The notes under the pieces were generated by a model, which did no database searches, was not told the DNA's origin, and worked only from the letters and a program-made list of their open reading frames with translations. A DNA stretch of 64,000 nt. Source: Mrakia gelida (taxonomy: Eukaryota > Basidiomycota > Tremellomycetes > Cystofilobasidiales > Mrakiaceae). The position numbers were made by a program, and so were the translations under genes. The DNA is taken from positions 2,356,001 to 2,420,000 of the forward strand of contig BRON01000001.1 in NCBI GenBank assembly GCA_024345305.1, given 5' to 3'. Position 1 is the stretch's first letter, and each line of letters opens with the position of its first letter. Positions 33,325 to 45,601 of this stretch are shown here, one piece after another.

Positions 33325-35424
33325 TCACAGATCTACCTCAGCAACTCTTCGATTGATTGAACCGAGCAGAATCTTCCTCAACAAAACAGCTTCCTCCACC
33401 CTCCCTTCCTCGCCCAAACTTCCTACAGGAACTCCAGAGCTTGTCGAAGCCGGCGATGGTAGTGTCCAAGAAGTCGAATCCGCGATCTCACGTCCTAGCG
33501 AGGGATGCGTCGCCGTCAGCTTTGAAAGCGAGCGAAGGTACTCTCGAGCGAGAGGGTCGGTCTGCGAGAACAGGAGAAGGAGACGGCGAGGTCAGGGAAG
33601 GAGAAGAAGGAGTGGACAAGGTAAAGGGGTCGGAAGCTCACTCCGAGCTGGAGGAAGAAGACTCCGAGTTGACCTTGAGGAGCGTTGAGACGGTCGAGTC
33701 GTTTGGACGCGGAGACGAGGACGCTCTAGACATTCGAGGGCAAAGGAGAAGGATAGTCAGCGTTTCAGCGGGAACAGAGAATGTCACAAGGAGACGAGAC
33801 GTACCTCCAGATCATCCGACGAAGTCCTGGTTTGAAAGAAGAGAAGAGACGTAGAAGAAAGTCAGCTCGAGGAGTCAAGTCGCGTGATCGAATCAACAGT
33901 TTCTGAGCTCACCCGTCCGTCAAAACGATCTGAGCGAAGCCAAACGAGAACAGCCGAGAGTCAAATGTATCCCGTCCTGTGCTACACCCTTGAACGAAGG
34001 GTCTCGTCGCCCACTTACAACAATCAACGGTCGACTCGTCGTCCCTGAACTCGACGCGTTCTGACCCCCCCTTGCTGACCCTCCCTCCTTCCTCCCCCCA
34101 CGCCTGCTCCTCATCCTTTCCTCCCTCTCCTCCTCCCAAAATTCTAGACGGTCTTCCAAAATTCCCTCCAACCTCCTCCCCAAGCCAGCACCTCTCTCCA
34201 ACCTTCCCGTCTCCAACCCGTCCACATCAGCACTCGCCATCAACCCCCTCAACTCTCCCTCCGTCTCACACCTCCCTCCTCCCAGCTCCTCGGCTCTGAC
34301 AAACGCGACCTCCGAGGAGCACGTTGGTTGGAGGAGCGAAACGAGTGGTACGAGCTTCGAAAGCGCGTCTTTCGCCACCTTCCAATCGAGGGTTGGAGAG
34401 TCGTCGATGAGGAAGAGGGTTCGATAGTTCGCCGAGGTGAGGATGTTGAGAGGTTCGTTGGAAGTGAGGGTTGGAGAGTCGAGAGTGGGAAGGGGGAGGG
34501 AGAGGAAGGTGGAACGAAAGGTCGGACGTGTCGAGGAGGAGGAGGGGAGAGGTTGAGCTTGACGAGGAGGGGGTGGGCTTCGTGGTAGAGGGAGTGGAGA
34601 GGAAGAAGCCGCATCAACGACCTCAGACGACGAGGTGGGTCCAACGAGTAGACTCTCCCTCATCGCTCTAGTCAGGTCGTCGTCCTCCTCGCTTGAAGAA
34701 ACCCGAACAGGAGCGACGACGGTTGGAGGAGGGTCGTCCATCCGAGGCGTCCAAGCAGGAGGAGGAGCGAACTCTGGTTCCCTCGCCGACTCCGGAGCTC
34801 TATACAACACTCTCGTCGAGCCCGGTGCTGCTGGAGGTCGAAAGACAGGCGAGCGTCGAAGTCCCAACTCGTAGCGGACGTCGATGAACCTGAAAACACG
34901 AACCGAAACAGAGTCAGTTCAGCTCTCCCAACCCCAGCCCGACCCAAGATAAGTTCAACCTACACCTCCACCAACCCGTGAAGCATCGGTCTCCTCTTGA
35001 AATGAACGTTCTTGCTGAGCTGCTGCTCGATGATGGAGAGCTTGTCGGAAACATGAACGCGACCTGCTCCTCCCGTTGAAGAGAGCTTGTTCTCGCAGTA
35101 GTTCAGGAGGATGGCTTTCATTTGGGTGGGCGTCCAGGATGTGGCTTAGCGCGAGCGGGGTGAGTGAGTGGGGCGGGGAGAGCGAGGGAGGGGGCGGGTG
35201 GGGTGGGTTGGGAGGAGGAGGGAGAGAAGAGAGGAAGGGAGGGAAGGTGTGAGCTCGACCCTTCTTCATCTCGTTCTCCTCCGTTGATGCTTTGGAAGGC
35301 GAGCGAGCGACTCACGACCCGAAAGCGCCTCCAGCACAGAAGCCTGAGTCTCGTAGCCCCGGAGCTGGCCTGCTAGGAATGCAGCGGTAGGAGAGGGAGG
35401 ATGGGAGGAGGAGGAGGAGGACAT
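33325..35424 (-). CDS. vWA-UIM protein, copy 1
   Basis: Minus-strand gene of at least seven exons, start 35424, stop TGA 33325-33327. Exon 1 begins with a Ser run then Tyr-Glu-Thr-Gln-Ala-Ser-Val-Leu-Glu-Ala-Leu. Exon 2 has Met-Lys-Ala-Ile-Leu-Leu-Asn-Tyr-Cys-Glu. The large exon carries Pro-Pro-Ala-Trp-Thr-Pro-Arg, then Asp-Asp-Leu-x-Arg-Ala-Met-Arg-Glu-Ser-Leu-Leu, which fits a ubiquitin-interacting motif (near 34690). It then has Leu-Phe-Leu-Ile-Asp-Asp-Ser-Pro-Thr, a MIDAS-like start of a von Willebrand A domain (near 34410). A later exon gives Ile-Val-Leu-Thr-Asp-Gly (near 33930), typical of vWA strand 4. A paralogue with the same exon order lies at 50163-52219. Likely a ubiquitin-linked adaptor; role unknown. 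Confidence 0.8.
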
Positions 35425-35705
35425 GATGGTTTGAAGGAGGAAGGGTGACCGACCAAACAGGTTGACCTCCTGCTCTTTGGGCTTTGTCCTTGGCTTCGTC
35501 TATCTCGGAGTCTATCTGGTGCACTGCCTTATATGGCTAGCTCGATAAAAAAAGTTCTTGCGTGAGGAGACGGTTCAAAAAATAAGGGCGTGATGATAGA
35601 GAGAGAGAAACGAAACCACAAAAACAACTACGAAGAACGAGAACCCAACGACCCTTCCCTTCCCTTCGAAACGACAACGACCGACCAAGCCACGAGGCGA
35701 GGAGT

Positions 35706-38112
35706 TTAGGCGGTCTTCTCGGCGAGGAAGGACTGCCAGAGGGAAAGAAAGGAAAGACGAGGAGCGGGGTGGGGGAGTCAGCACAAGCTCATCGCGAACG
35801 AAGGATGGTCCGTCGAGAAAACACTCACGTCCATCTCGGCATCCAAATCGGCCTGACTCTTCGTTGGCCTTCGTCCAGTATCAGCTCCTCGTCCGCCTCG
35901 TCCTCCACCTCGTCCTCCTCGGCCAACTCGGGGCTCTCCTCGACTGCACACACGAACCGAACCGAAAGCCCAACGAAGTGAGAAGCGCGAGGTCAGTTTC
36001 GCGTCTCCTCGTTTCTCTCTCCAGTGCAGAAGAAGGGCGGCGTTTCCACTCACGGAGCTCCAGACATAGGGACGGCGACGGACTGGTAGATGGGAGCGGG
36101 GGCGACGATGGGGGCGGCGATGGGAGCGACTCGAGAGGCGAGAGGAGCGACAAGGAGGCCAGAGTAGACGATCTCGACCTTCATGGGGGTTCCTGGATGG
36201 GTGGGAAGGGGAGGACCGATGGGAGTATTGAGAGAGGGAGGTGGTTGGTGAGGTTGGCGAGAGGGAGGTGGGTTGAGTTGAGTTGGCGATGGAGAAGGGT
36301 TGGCGAAGGTGGAAGGAGGATGTTTGGCGACCGAGGTGGATGGAGGGAGGATGGTTTGCGATGGATGATGGATGGGAGCGATGGAGGAAGAAGAGGAGGA
36401 TTGAAAAGGTGGGAGGGAGGAGGAGGAGGTTTCGTATCAGTCGAGTGTTGGAGTCGTGTGGTGGAGAGCGAGGTTGAGAGGAGGGTGTGTGTGTTTGAGT
36501 TTCGAGTCGAGGAAAGCGGGCGTGGTGGGATAGTGGAGGGTTCGTGATAGCCAAAGGAAGGGAAGGGAGGGCACGTCGAGGCGCGTTCCTCCATCGGGAA
36601 GGGAGAGGTCGTGATCGTTCGACTCGTTGGAGATCGAGAGCGAACCGAAGAGGGAGCCACCCTCGGAGGGAGAGCCTGCTGGAGAGCCGAGGGGGAGGCG
36701 AATCCTCGACGTCGGGTTCGTGTCGGTGACCGAGGAGACTGCTTGGGAGGAGCGAGACCTCCTGGAGGAGTTGATGGCGGCTGCTCGCTCAAGCAAGGAC
36801 CGAGGTCGAGCGAGGAGACTGACGAGCCGACCGACCGAGCGACGACTGGGCTACCGACGAAGGCGAACGGCGAAAGGATTATCGCTCCCACGACTGTTTG
36901 GATCCCATGCCCTGAGACAGCTGTTGAGCGTCTGTTCGTGGTCGTCCTTCGAGACTGCCGTACCGAGTCCTCCATCGCGACTCCCTCCTCCATTCGAGCC
37001 AACGAGACTCCGACCGATCCAACTCCTGCTGCCCTACGAGCCTATACGGTCCTCGACTCCGACTGGATCTGCCGTTCTGCCTGCCCGGTAGTGAAGCGAA
37101 GTCGACCACCGAGAGGAGAACGAGCGAGGTCCTCCTGCTTCGTTTGGTCTAGTCGAGCTAGAGATGTGGATCCTGTGACGGATCTGTGGGGATGTGTGGA
37201 TGGGAGAAGATAAAAAGTTGAGTCTACTAACGTCCATCGATGAGTCGGTTGTTGTCTTTGAGGGAGAGGTGAAGGAGAAGATGGGAAGGGAAGGAGAAGG
37301 AGGAGAGCGTGCGAGTCAGCTGCTGTTTCGATCCCAACGCGAACAGACCGAGCAAGGACATCTGAGGGACCTCTGAGGCGCAGGTGACTATAGTAAAGGT
37401 CGAGAGAGGCCTAGGAAGAGGGGAAATGAAGAGAGAAGGCACTCACAAGTCTTGAAAGCCTTCTGAGCGTCTCCTCGCCTCTGGAAGACGACGGTGGCGA
37501 CTCCCTTGTGCTTTCCGTTCCTGTCGTAGGTGAGCGAGCAGTCCTTGGTAGGTCCGACGGTAGATTGGAAGAGGTCCTGTGTACGAGAAAGAAACGGGAG
37601 CGGATGGATGGGGAAGGGAGAGTCAGAACGCGTAGAGGAAGGGACCGTCGACGTGGTGGCGAAGGGAGAAGGGAAGGAACGGAAGGAGAGAGCGAGAGGG
37701 AACGTACCTTGACGGCGTTATCGTCCACGTCGAGAGGAAGGTTTGAGATGATGATCTTGAAAGCCTCCTGCTCGTGAGCTCCCGCCTGGATGGCAGCAGC
37801 AGCCTGGGCCTGCCTCTGGTTGGTCTGCTGAGCCTGAGCGATGGGGACGGGTTGAGCGTATCGAGCTCGGACGGTGGTTCCCTTGACGGGAACGAGAGTA
37901 GTGGCTCCAGCAGCAGCGGGTGCTCCTCGAGAAGGTCCTCCCCCACGTCGTCGTCCAGCGCCTCGGGGCTTGGTAGCGATCATCTACGAGTAGAGAGAAG
38001 AAGAAGGGGAGAAGGAGCGGAAGGGAAGAGGCGTCAGCGGGTGGCGAAGAGAAGACAAGAAAGAGAGGGCGAAAAGAAGACGTACATCGTCGAGAGACAT
38101 ATCAACGTCCAT
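35706..38112 (-). CDS. YRA1: mRNA export adaptor ALY/REF (YRA1 family)
   Basis: Binds spliced mRNA and hands it to the Mex67 export receptor. Start at 38112 (Met-Asp-Val-Asp-Met-Ser-Leu-Asp-Asp, the conserved N-terminal box), then a Gly/Arg segment (about 37900-37980). The RRM is split over exons: Ile-Ile-Ser-Asn-Leu-Pro-x-Asp-Val near 37740, Leu-Phe-Gln-Ser-Thr-Val-Gly-Pro, Gly-Val-Ala-Thr-Val-Val-Phe-Gln (RNP1-like) near 37490, Tyr-Asn-Asn-Arg-Leu-Ile-Asp-Gly near 37245. After a 1,039-nt intron it continues Pro-Met-Lys-Val-Glu-Ile-Val at 36185, then an Arg/Gly-rich box and the C-terminal signature Asp-Leu-Asp-Ala-Glu-Met-Asp. Stop TAA at 35706-35708. All joins are in frame. The long intron is at the same kind of place where budding yeast YRA1 is autoregulated. 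Confidence 0.95.
36193..37231 (-). other. Unusually long intron of YRA1, about 1,039 nt
   Basis: Donor GTTAGT at 37226-37231, acceptor CCATCCAG at 36193-36200. Splicing joins Leu-Ile-Asp-Gly to Arg-Thr-Pro-Met-Lys-Val, which matches the usual family sequence, so the boundaries are firm. Open frames inside it on both strands lack family signals. Several internal CAG sites could support alternative splicing. Confidence 0.85.
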
Positions 38113-38381
38113 GGTGAGAGTAGAGAAAGGAGGGTAGGGGGTTGGGAAAGGGAAAGGGGAGGATGGGAGGATGGGGTGGGTGTTGGCGAGAGGAGGAGAG
38201 GGAGGGGACGAAAAGCGTGAAGAGCAAGTCGTGGTTTCGTTTCTTGTTTTGGAACTCAACCGCCAACAACTCTACTTTTCTCCTTTTCTCTATCCCATCT
38301 CGTCAGAAGGAGTGAAATCCATTCATGGAATCGAATTCAAACAGAATCTGAACACATCAACCACGAGCAACGAACGAACGA

Positions 38382-38467
38382 GTGAGTGCTCTCTCTCTCG
38401 ACCTCTTTCGGTCGACGTGCCTGTCCCTTCTCTCTTGGAGCTGACCCTCCCTCTGCATCTCTACCAG
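38382..38467 (+). other. 5' UTR intron of the SNT1-like gene
   Basis: GTGAGT donor, GAGCTGAC branch point and CTACCAG acceptor 17 nt upstream of the ATG at 38485. It lies in the 372-nt divergent region shared with YRA1 (38113-38484), which otherwise holds the two promoters. Confidence 0.6.
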
Positions 38468-38484
38468 CTTTCCTCCACCTCCCC

Positions 38485-41400
38485 ATGGCCGCTTCCCCTA
38501 CGCCTTCCTCTGAATCCCGTCGTCGACCTGCCTACTCGAACGACGAACCTGGCCCTGCGACCTACGACCGTTCAGCTTCCTCCTCCTCCTCCTACCGTCC
38601 CTCAAACTCGAGACGATCCCCTTCTCCGACAGCATCCAATCACTCCTCATCCACTCCCTCGGGCTACCCTCGAAGGAACTGGGAGTCAACAGACTCACCA
38701 GCTTCAACGTCAGGAGGAGGTTCAGCTCTCCCTTCTCGTCCAACGTTCGACAACAAACCTCCTCTAGCTCGGAGATTCGACAGACGACCAGACAGGGACA
38801 GAGACCCTTCAGGAGGAACGAAACCCTTCTACGAACGAGACAGCAGGGACAGGGATGGAGGAGGTCCTTCAGGTGGAAGGGATACGTGGGTCGCTCCAGG
38901 AGGAGGGAGAGAAGGAGGAGGTCCCAAAGGTAGCCGAGGTGGTCCACCGGGAGGAGGAGGAGGGGACGACGGCTGGAACGGCTCAAGACGAAGAGGTGGA
39001 GGCGGAGGGGGAGATAGAGGGAGGGATAGTAGAGATGGAGGTGGTAGAGACTCGAGAGACGGGGGCAGAGGCGGCGGAGGAGGAGGCAGAGCAGTCTACG
39101 AGAGGGATGCCCGAGGAGGAGACTATTCAGAGTGAGTTTGCCTCTCTTCTTCTTCCCTTCCCTTCTTATTCGAACCTCTTTTCGAGCAGGTCTACATCCC
39201 AGACTCACCTTGACCCTCTGCTCAACCCATCCCAGTCGTCCACCAAACCGTCAACCTCCACCACACCTCTCTGAATCCCTCAACAACTCCCCTTCCTCCT
39301 CCTCGAATCCCAATCCGGGATGGCAACGTCGCAACGGTCCTCCACCTCCTCCTCCTCACGACTCAGATCGCTCCTCCTCCTCATCTATACCTCAGAGTTA
39401 CGCCAATCACTCCAATCGACCTCGAAACGCCTCAGGGAACACTCAGCCTTACTCGCGAGTAGGAGCAGGAGGGGGAGGAGGACCCAGCAACTACTCTCGA
39501 CCACCACCTCCTTCGTCTATGGTCGATCCTTCCCTCTGGAGGACGTCCTACAACCCTCCTCCGCCGTCCGATCGATACCCATCCCTTGAGTACGACCCTC
39601 CAGCCAGGCCAGGTCAGAGCGGGAGCGGTGGATCAGCAGGAGAGAGCGCGAGTGCGAGCGGGAGTGCTTCGGTGGATCGATTCGCAGGCAGCTCGAGCGG
39701 AGGAGCAGCAGCAGGAGGGTCTTCGACGACGTCCGCTGGGATGTACGGTGTGCAGAAGAGGGACGAGGAGCCGGAGGAGGGAGAGGAGTTGGAGGAGGGA
39801 GAGGTTCAGTCGGAGGATGGAGAGGAGAAGGAGACGGAGAGGGTCGATCCCTCGAGAGCCGTGAAGGTCGAGCAGATTGAGGAGGCTTCGCAGGTGCTTT
39901 CGAGACGAGAGGAGGAGGAGGAGGGTCCGTCGAGACCTACATCACCGCCTCGGACGATGGAGACGAAGGTCGACTCGATACCACCAGCAGCGAAGGCTGT
40001 CGCTTCGACCTCGCCTCGTCCCTCACCACCTCCTCCGGCGACTGCTCTTCCTTCTACAACGACAACGTCAGAACCACTACCACCTCCTCTACCGACGGTC
40101 GTTCTACCTCCAAGCTCACAAACCGAATCGATATCTTCGGTAGCACCTCCCTCACCTCCCAAACCAGCAGCCTCGATACCGACGACAAAAGAAGTCGAGT
40201 CCTCCGCGTCCCGTCTTCCTTCACCACCTCCACCACCTCCCTCTCAACCCATCAACGCAACCATCTCCTCCGATCCCTGTCCCCCACCATCACTACCACT
40301 TTCCACCCAAGTTGCTATCCAAACACCATCCCTTCCAGCACCTGCATCGAAACCAGAAGACACGTCCTCCTCCCAACCTCGTCTCCCTTCGCCACCACCC
40401 GCTCCCTCCTCCTTCAAGAAACCCTCAGTCGAGTCCTCGTCCTCCGATTCCGCACCCATCTCTACCCTCAACATCCCGACCATCGTTCTTCCCACTCCCT
40501 CACCCGTCCTCGCGTCCGCCGTTCCTGCGTCGATCCCAACATCGGAAACGAAGGTCACTCCTCCCTCGACGTCCACAGCTCAGGCTTCTCTACCGACCCC
40601 GAAGGACCAGGACGTCGTCATGTCGTCTCCTCTCACTCCTACGGCAGTCGACATGGTGAAGGTGACGGTGGTCGAGGAGCCAGAGGTCGCGATGGACGTC
40701 GACGAGACCAGTTCGAAGGTCGTCGTTTCTGTCGTCGCCGACGCTGGAGAGGAAGAGGTCGAGTCGACGGCCGACATCTCGATGGAGGTCGAACCGGAAC
40801 TGCAACCAGAGGAAGAGGAGGAGGAAGCACTCCCAGCCGTTCCTCTCACGGAGGAGGAAATCGCCGACGTCGTGGTCTCCCAAGTCAAAAGTCGCGTTTC
40901 GCTCAACCCTTCGACAGCCCTCCTCGAAGAAGAAACCATCACCTCCCTCATCCACTTCAACTCCCTCCTCTGCGACCCACCTTCCTCTCGACTCCCTCTC
41001 ACTCCTCTCTCCCTACCTAATCGCTCAACTCCTCCTCTCGACCCAGAAGACCTCGAACCTTTCCTCACGCTCTCGCCTCTCCCAACTCGCTTCCGTCGAA
41101 CCATCGAAGCCAGGATCCAGACTTCCCACGTTCAGGACTCGGAGAAGGTCGAACGACTCAGGAAGGAGTACCGAACCATCAACGCCGAGTGGTCAGCGAC
41201 CTGCCAACGTCTGGATCGTCTCACCGAGAAGAGGAACGCTGCGAAAGCGAACGCGAAGAACCATCAGTACGGAGCCAACGGAGGCCATCTCTTCACACCC
41301 TCAGGAACCTCCACTCCCAACGGAGGACCCTCCAACGATCCCAACAACAACAACAACAACCAACACAGCTCCTCCTCCGTCATGAACACTCCCGGCGCGT

Positions 41401-44257
41401 CCAACTCCTCCTACAACAACCCCGTCCCTTCCTTCCTCGAAGAATCCTCCCGTTCCTCTCGAGCCTCCCGTTCCAGAGCCAACAACCACGATCCCAACAA
41501 CCTCAACGGAGGCTACTTCGCCGATGCCGTTCGTTCGGAAGCAGAGTTCCAGTCCATCCTCGCTTCGCTCGAGGACGCAGACTCGAGAGACCCGAACTTG
41601 AGAGCGGCGAGGACGACGGCGGTCGTGCCGGATATGATCTTGAGGGATATGGAGAGGAACGAGGATGGGTACGATGATGATAATGGGAAGGTGGAGGATC
41701 CGGTGGAGTTCTACAAGGAGAAGGAGTACAGCGAAGGGGAGACGGAGGGAGAGGTGATTGCTGGGGAGTGGAGCAAGGAGGAGATTGAGATCTTTGAGAA
41801 GAGGTTTGCTGGGTACCCGAAGCAGTTTGGTGAGTCTCACGTCTTGCTTCTTTCTTTCTACGGTTCGAAACGAACGTGAAACCCACTCGCTGACTCTCTT
41901 CCCTCACTCCTCTCTCGTCGCATCCCATCAGGCAAGATCTCCGAACTCCTCCCTCTCAAATCGACCCCTCAATGCGTCCTCTACTACTACCGAACCAAGA
42001 AGACCATCGACTACCGAACCATCGTCGCCCAACGAGGAGGAGCAGGTCGTCGAAAGGGAGGACGTCGAGCTGGAAAGGCGTCGAGGTTGCTCTCGAACCT
42101 CAACGGTCAAGGGAAACGTCCCAAACGAACTCCCAACGACGATGCCAACTCTGGGAACACCACCCCGAAGGTCGTCGACGACGAGGAACTGGGAGCAGCA
42201 TCGGCTCCTCCTACGCCTGCTGGAGGAGGGTTGGAAGCTGGACCTCACGGAACGACGACGTCGAAGAAGAAGAGAGCGAGAGTCGTCGCTGGAGCGGGAG
42301 GAGAGCGGGAGTCGACGACGCTGGAGGAGTTTGGAGCTCAGGCGAAGAAGCCTAGAGTGTTCGATCTTTCGACGGAGGGAGCCAACAGTCATCATGGTCG
42401 GCATTCGAACGCGAACGGAACTCCCAGTCGAGGACACGGCGGACATGGAAACGGAGGAGGAGGAGCTCTTCAACTCGTCGACGCCTCTCTCGACCCATCT
42501 CACCCTCACCCTCCAGGAGAGATGTCCACCCCAGCTCCCAAAGCCAAACCACCCTCCAAACCTCGACGCAAGAAACCTTCCCTCGTCCCACCTCCTTCCA
42601 ACGACGCTTCCTCCTCCCTCCTCTCCCCGAACAACAACCTCCCTTCCCCCGATCTTCACGACCCCAACCACCCTCTCCACCACGACGACGAACCCTCCTC
42701 CCTCACCGCCAGCAACAGCAACAGCAAGCGCAAGAAGTCGCAGTTCAGCTCGTACTGGTCGGCAGCCGAGAAGGCAGGGTTCATGAACGGGTTGAGTCAG
42801 TTCGGGAAGGAGTGGGCTTTGGTCAGTCAGAGCATGGGAGGAGGGAAGACGGCCATTCAGGTGAAGAACTACTTCCAGACGAACGCGGAGGCGTTGGGGT
42901 TGGAGGAGATTGCGGAAGCGGCGACGGGGGATTTGGTCGCGTTGTTGAATGGGTTGGAGGAGGATGGGATCTCGGTGAGTTTTTTTGACGCGCCGACCTT
43001 CCTATTTCGTTTCGTTTCTTCCCCTCCTTCGCTTCTGCCCTCCATTCGTATCGAACTCCTACTGACTACCAACTCTCTCCTTCGTCGATGTTTGATTCTG
43101 ATCTCCTCCAGTCCGCCGATCCAGCGTCCCACTACGATCAACCTCAAGCAGCTCTCTTCGAATCCCTCTCCCACTCCCTCCTCGGCTACCAACCTCCTCA
43201 ACCCCCTCACTCTCACTCCCAGTCCTCTCGACCCATCCCCCCTCTCCCTCCCATGGATCTCGGACGTCCTCGAAGCGCCATGAACATCCACGATCTCCTT
43301 AATTCGCCCGACAAAGCCCCTCCTCCTTCGACCTCGTCCGCTTCGGCGTCGTCTCGTCCACCGATGTGGCAGATGGGGAGCGGAAGCGACTACGATCGTG
43401 AGCGGGAGAGGGAGAGGATGGTGCAGCAGCAACAGGACCAACGGAGAGGATCGAGAGACGATGGATCGTTCCAGAGGGAGAGGGAGGACGCGTCGAACCA
43501 AGGAGGAGACGAAGGTCGGGCACCTCCTCCTCCTTCGAATGGAGACCCTTACCGAGGAGGACCATCAGGCCCACCACGATGGGGAGCACCAGCCCCTTCA
43601 CCTCTTGGCTACACGGACGATCCTCGCGCCGCCCTCGAGTCTCGAAGACCTTCGTACGAACTCGATCCTCGTTCGGGAAACTACCCTCCTCCGCCTCCCC
43701 CTCCTCACCACTACCCTCCCCCTTCTTCCTCTTCCGAGCATCAGCAACGGGCTCCTTACGCCAACTACGCTCCTCCGGCTTCCCATCCTCCTTCGTCCTC
43801 CTCTTCTCGTCAGCAGCATCCCTACGCCGACTACCAACAGCAACACAACCTCCCTCTCCCTTCCTCTCGTCCTCCTTCCTCCTCCAACGGAAGCTGGCCA
43901 CCTCCTCCACCAGGCCACTACAATCGACCTCAGCAGCAGGGGGAGTACGAGTACTCCTCAGGAGGACCTCCACCTTCGAACTATCAGCAGCATCCCCAGC
44001 AGCAGCACTACGTTCGATACGAGTCGGAGCCGGGTCGAGATCATCCTCAGGGACCTTACGGGGGTGGAACGCCTCCTCATCCTTCGCAGCAGCAGCAGCA
44101 GGAGTATCACCGAGGAGGAGGGTATCCCGAGGGATCCTACGGCGAGAGGGGTCCGCCGCCGCAGGGGAGCTGGGGACCGGCAGGCGGAGGCCAGCAGCAG
44201 CAGCAGCAGTGGAGGGAGGATGGACAGCAGCAGGGTGGGCAGAGGAGAGTTGGTTAG
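38485..44257 (+). CDS. SNT1: SANT-domain co-repressor, SNT1/NCoR-like
   Basis: Four exons (38485-39131, 39236-41829, 41932-42974, 43112-44257) total 5,430 nt, exactly 1,809 residues. The N-terminal 215 residues are Arg/Gly/Asp-rich. A long Pro/Ser/Glu-rich region follows. The first SANT domain spans the exon 2/3 junction: Trp-Ser-Lys-Glu-Glu-Ile-Glu-Ile-Phe-Glu-Lys-Arg-Phe-Ala-Gly-Tyr-Pro, then Cys-Val-Leu-Tyr-Tyr-Tyr-Arg-Thr-Lys-Lys (about residues 1060-1115). A second SANT (Ser-Tyr-Trp-Ser-Ala-Ala-Glu-Lys, Gly-Lys-Glu-Trp, Val-Lys-Asn-Tyr-Phe) is near residue 1360. This pair is typical of Snt1/NCoR subunits of Set3-type histone deacetylase complexes. The C-terminus is Pro/Gln/Tyr-rich with Gln repeats (44080-44240). 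Divergent from YRA1. Confidence 0.85.
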
Positions 44258-44570
44258 TTGAGGTGAGAAGGAAAGGGTGGGAGGAGTGGGAGGGGGAAGG
44301 ATATTTTCGTGTCTTTCTCGTTTTCGTTCGTTCGTTCGTTTCAAGTTTTTCGTTTGGGTTCTGAGTTCTCGTTTGTAGTTGTTGTGGCCTTGTAGTTCTA
44401 GGATTCGATTCATCTCCTTTTGGCTGATGTGGGAGAGGAAGGAGGGGGAAGGAGGGGAGAGAGGGAGAAGAAGAACGAGCGAAGGGGGGAGTGAGGAGAC
44501 GACGCGTTCTCGAGCGCTCTCTCGCTGCTCGACGAAGAGGAAGGCACAGAGCTCTCTGCGTGAGCTCCAA

Positions 44571-44589
44571 CTCTCTCTCTCTCTCTCTC
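44571..44589. repeat. CT dinucleotide microsatellite
   Basis: About nine CT units in a row within the gene-free region. Confidence 0.7.
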
Positions 44590-45354
44590 CAGCACCCCCT
44601 CTACGACGCTCAAGAAGTTCAGAGAAGCACAGACGCGGTTCGTCGGGTTCGTCGCGTCTTCATTCGAGCGGCCGAGGTTCGCTCCTCCTCCCTCGCTCAC
44701 GGTTCCAGTTCGTCTCGAGACCTCCCAAGACGTTAAAGTTCTTGGGAACGAGCGGGGATCGTGGGCTGAGCCTGGGCTCATGCTCACCCCGCAGAACCGA
44801 GAGAGAGCGAGGAAGGTCAGGAGCAAAGAACGAGAACAAAAGGGGAGGAGAGCGAGGACGAAGACCAACGACGCGTTCGGATCCTCCCTTCGTTCGGCTT
44901 TCGACGATCTTCGGGTTCTTCCTTCGATAGATCGACAACCCGGAAGATCGTCAAATCTGCTCTTCTTGTCTCTTCTTCTTTTTGATTCCTTTCCCCCAAC
45001 CCGAGACGAGGGACGAGGCGAGCAGCATAAAAGTCCAAAAGTCGACCGAGCGGCGAAAACGGTTGTCGCTCCGGGATCCGTCTCGTCTCGAACTCGTCTC
45101 TTTTCTCTGAACGGCGCTCTTCGAGAGAGGAGGAGGTGTTGGCGTTGCTCTCGGGATCGCAGAAGTCTTCTTTGCTGGCTTGGAGGAAAGGGAGGAAGAC
45201 GAAGAACCGTGAGAAGCTCGGAACGAGGCAGAGTTTGCAGAGTTTGAACGCGTCTCGGATCACGTCGTCGTTTGGTTGGTGCGTGTTCGAACGAAGCTGA
45301 ACCGTGAAGCGAAGTCAGATCTTGGCTTCTATACTCCGGCCCTGTCTCCGCTAC

Positions 45355-45360
45355 TATATA
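45355..45360 (+). promoter_or_regulatory. TATA-like element of the MFS gene
   Basis: TATATA in GC-rich surroundings, about 245 nt upstream of the start codon at 45602. Proposed from position and composition only. Confidence 0.35.
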
Positions 45361-45601
45361 CGGTCGCCAAGGAGACCGAGACAGCGTCGTCGCGGTGTTT
45401 CAAGCTCTCACACGCAGTTTTCACTTGACCCCGTTTAGAACCGCGTCCCCCCCTCCTTCTCCCCGAAGTTTTCATTTGGGCCCACTTCTTGCCCCTCCCT
45501 TCTTTCCCACAAACCCCCACCGTCCCCCCCTCCCTTCCCTCCAGCCCACCCACCTCCAACCAAACTCCCCCCCCCCCTCCCTCTCTCTTCAACAACACAA
45601 G

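Larger units (their letters stand above)
44258..45601. other. Long gene-free region, about 1.34 kb
   Basis: Carries the SNT1-like 3' UTR and the promoter of the MFS gene. It holds a CT dinucleotide run at about 44571-44589, ACGCGT sites near 44503, 44872 and 45249, and C-rich tracts at 45440-45580 in the leader. Short frames on both strands show no domain or splice support. Confidence 0.4.

Noticed and set aside
35864..36547. Open frame of 227 codons on the plus strand opposite YRA1
   Set aside because: Lies opposite the YRA1 long intron and Arg/Gly exon; composition is Gly/Arg/Trp from reversed Pro/Ser sequence and no domain or start context supports it.
36181..37002. Open frame of 273 codons inside the YRA1 long intron, same strand
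   Set aside because: The flanking exons join exactly into the conserved RRM sequence, so this frame is intronic. It has low-complexity Ser/Pro/Thr content and no family signal.
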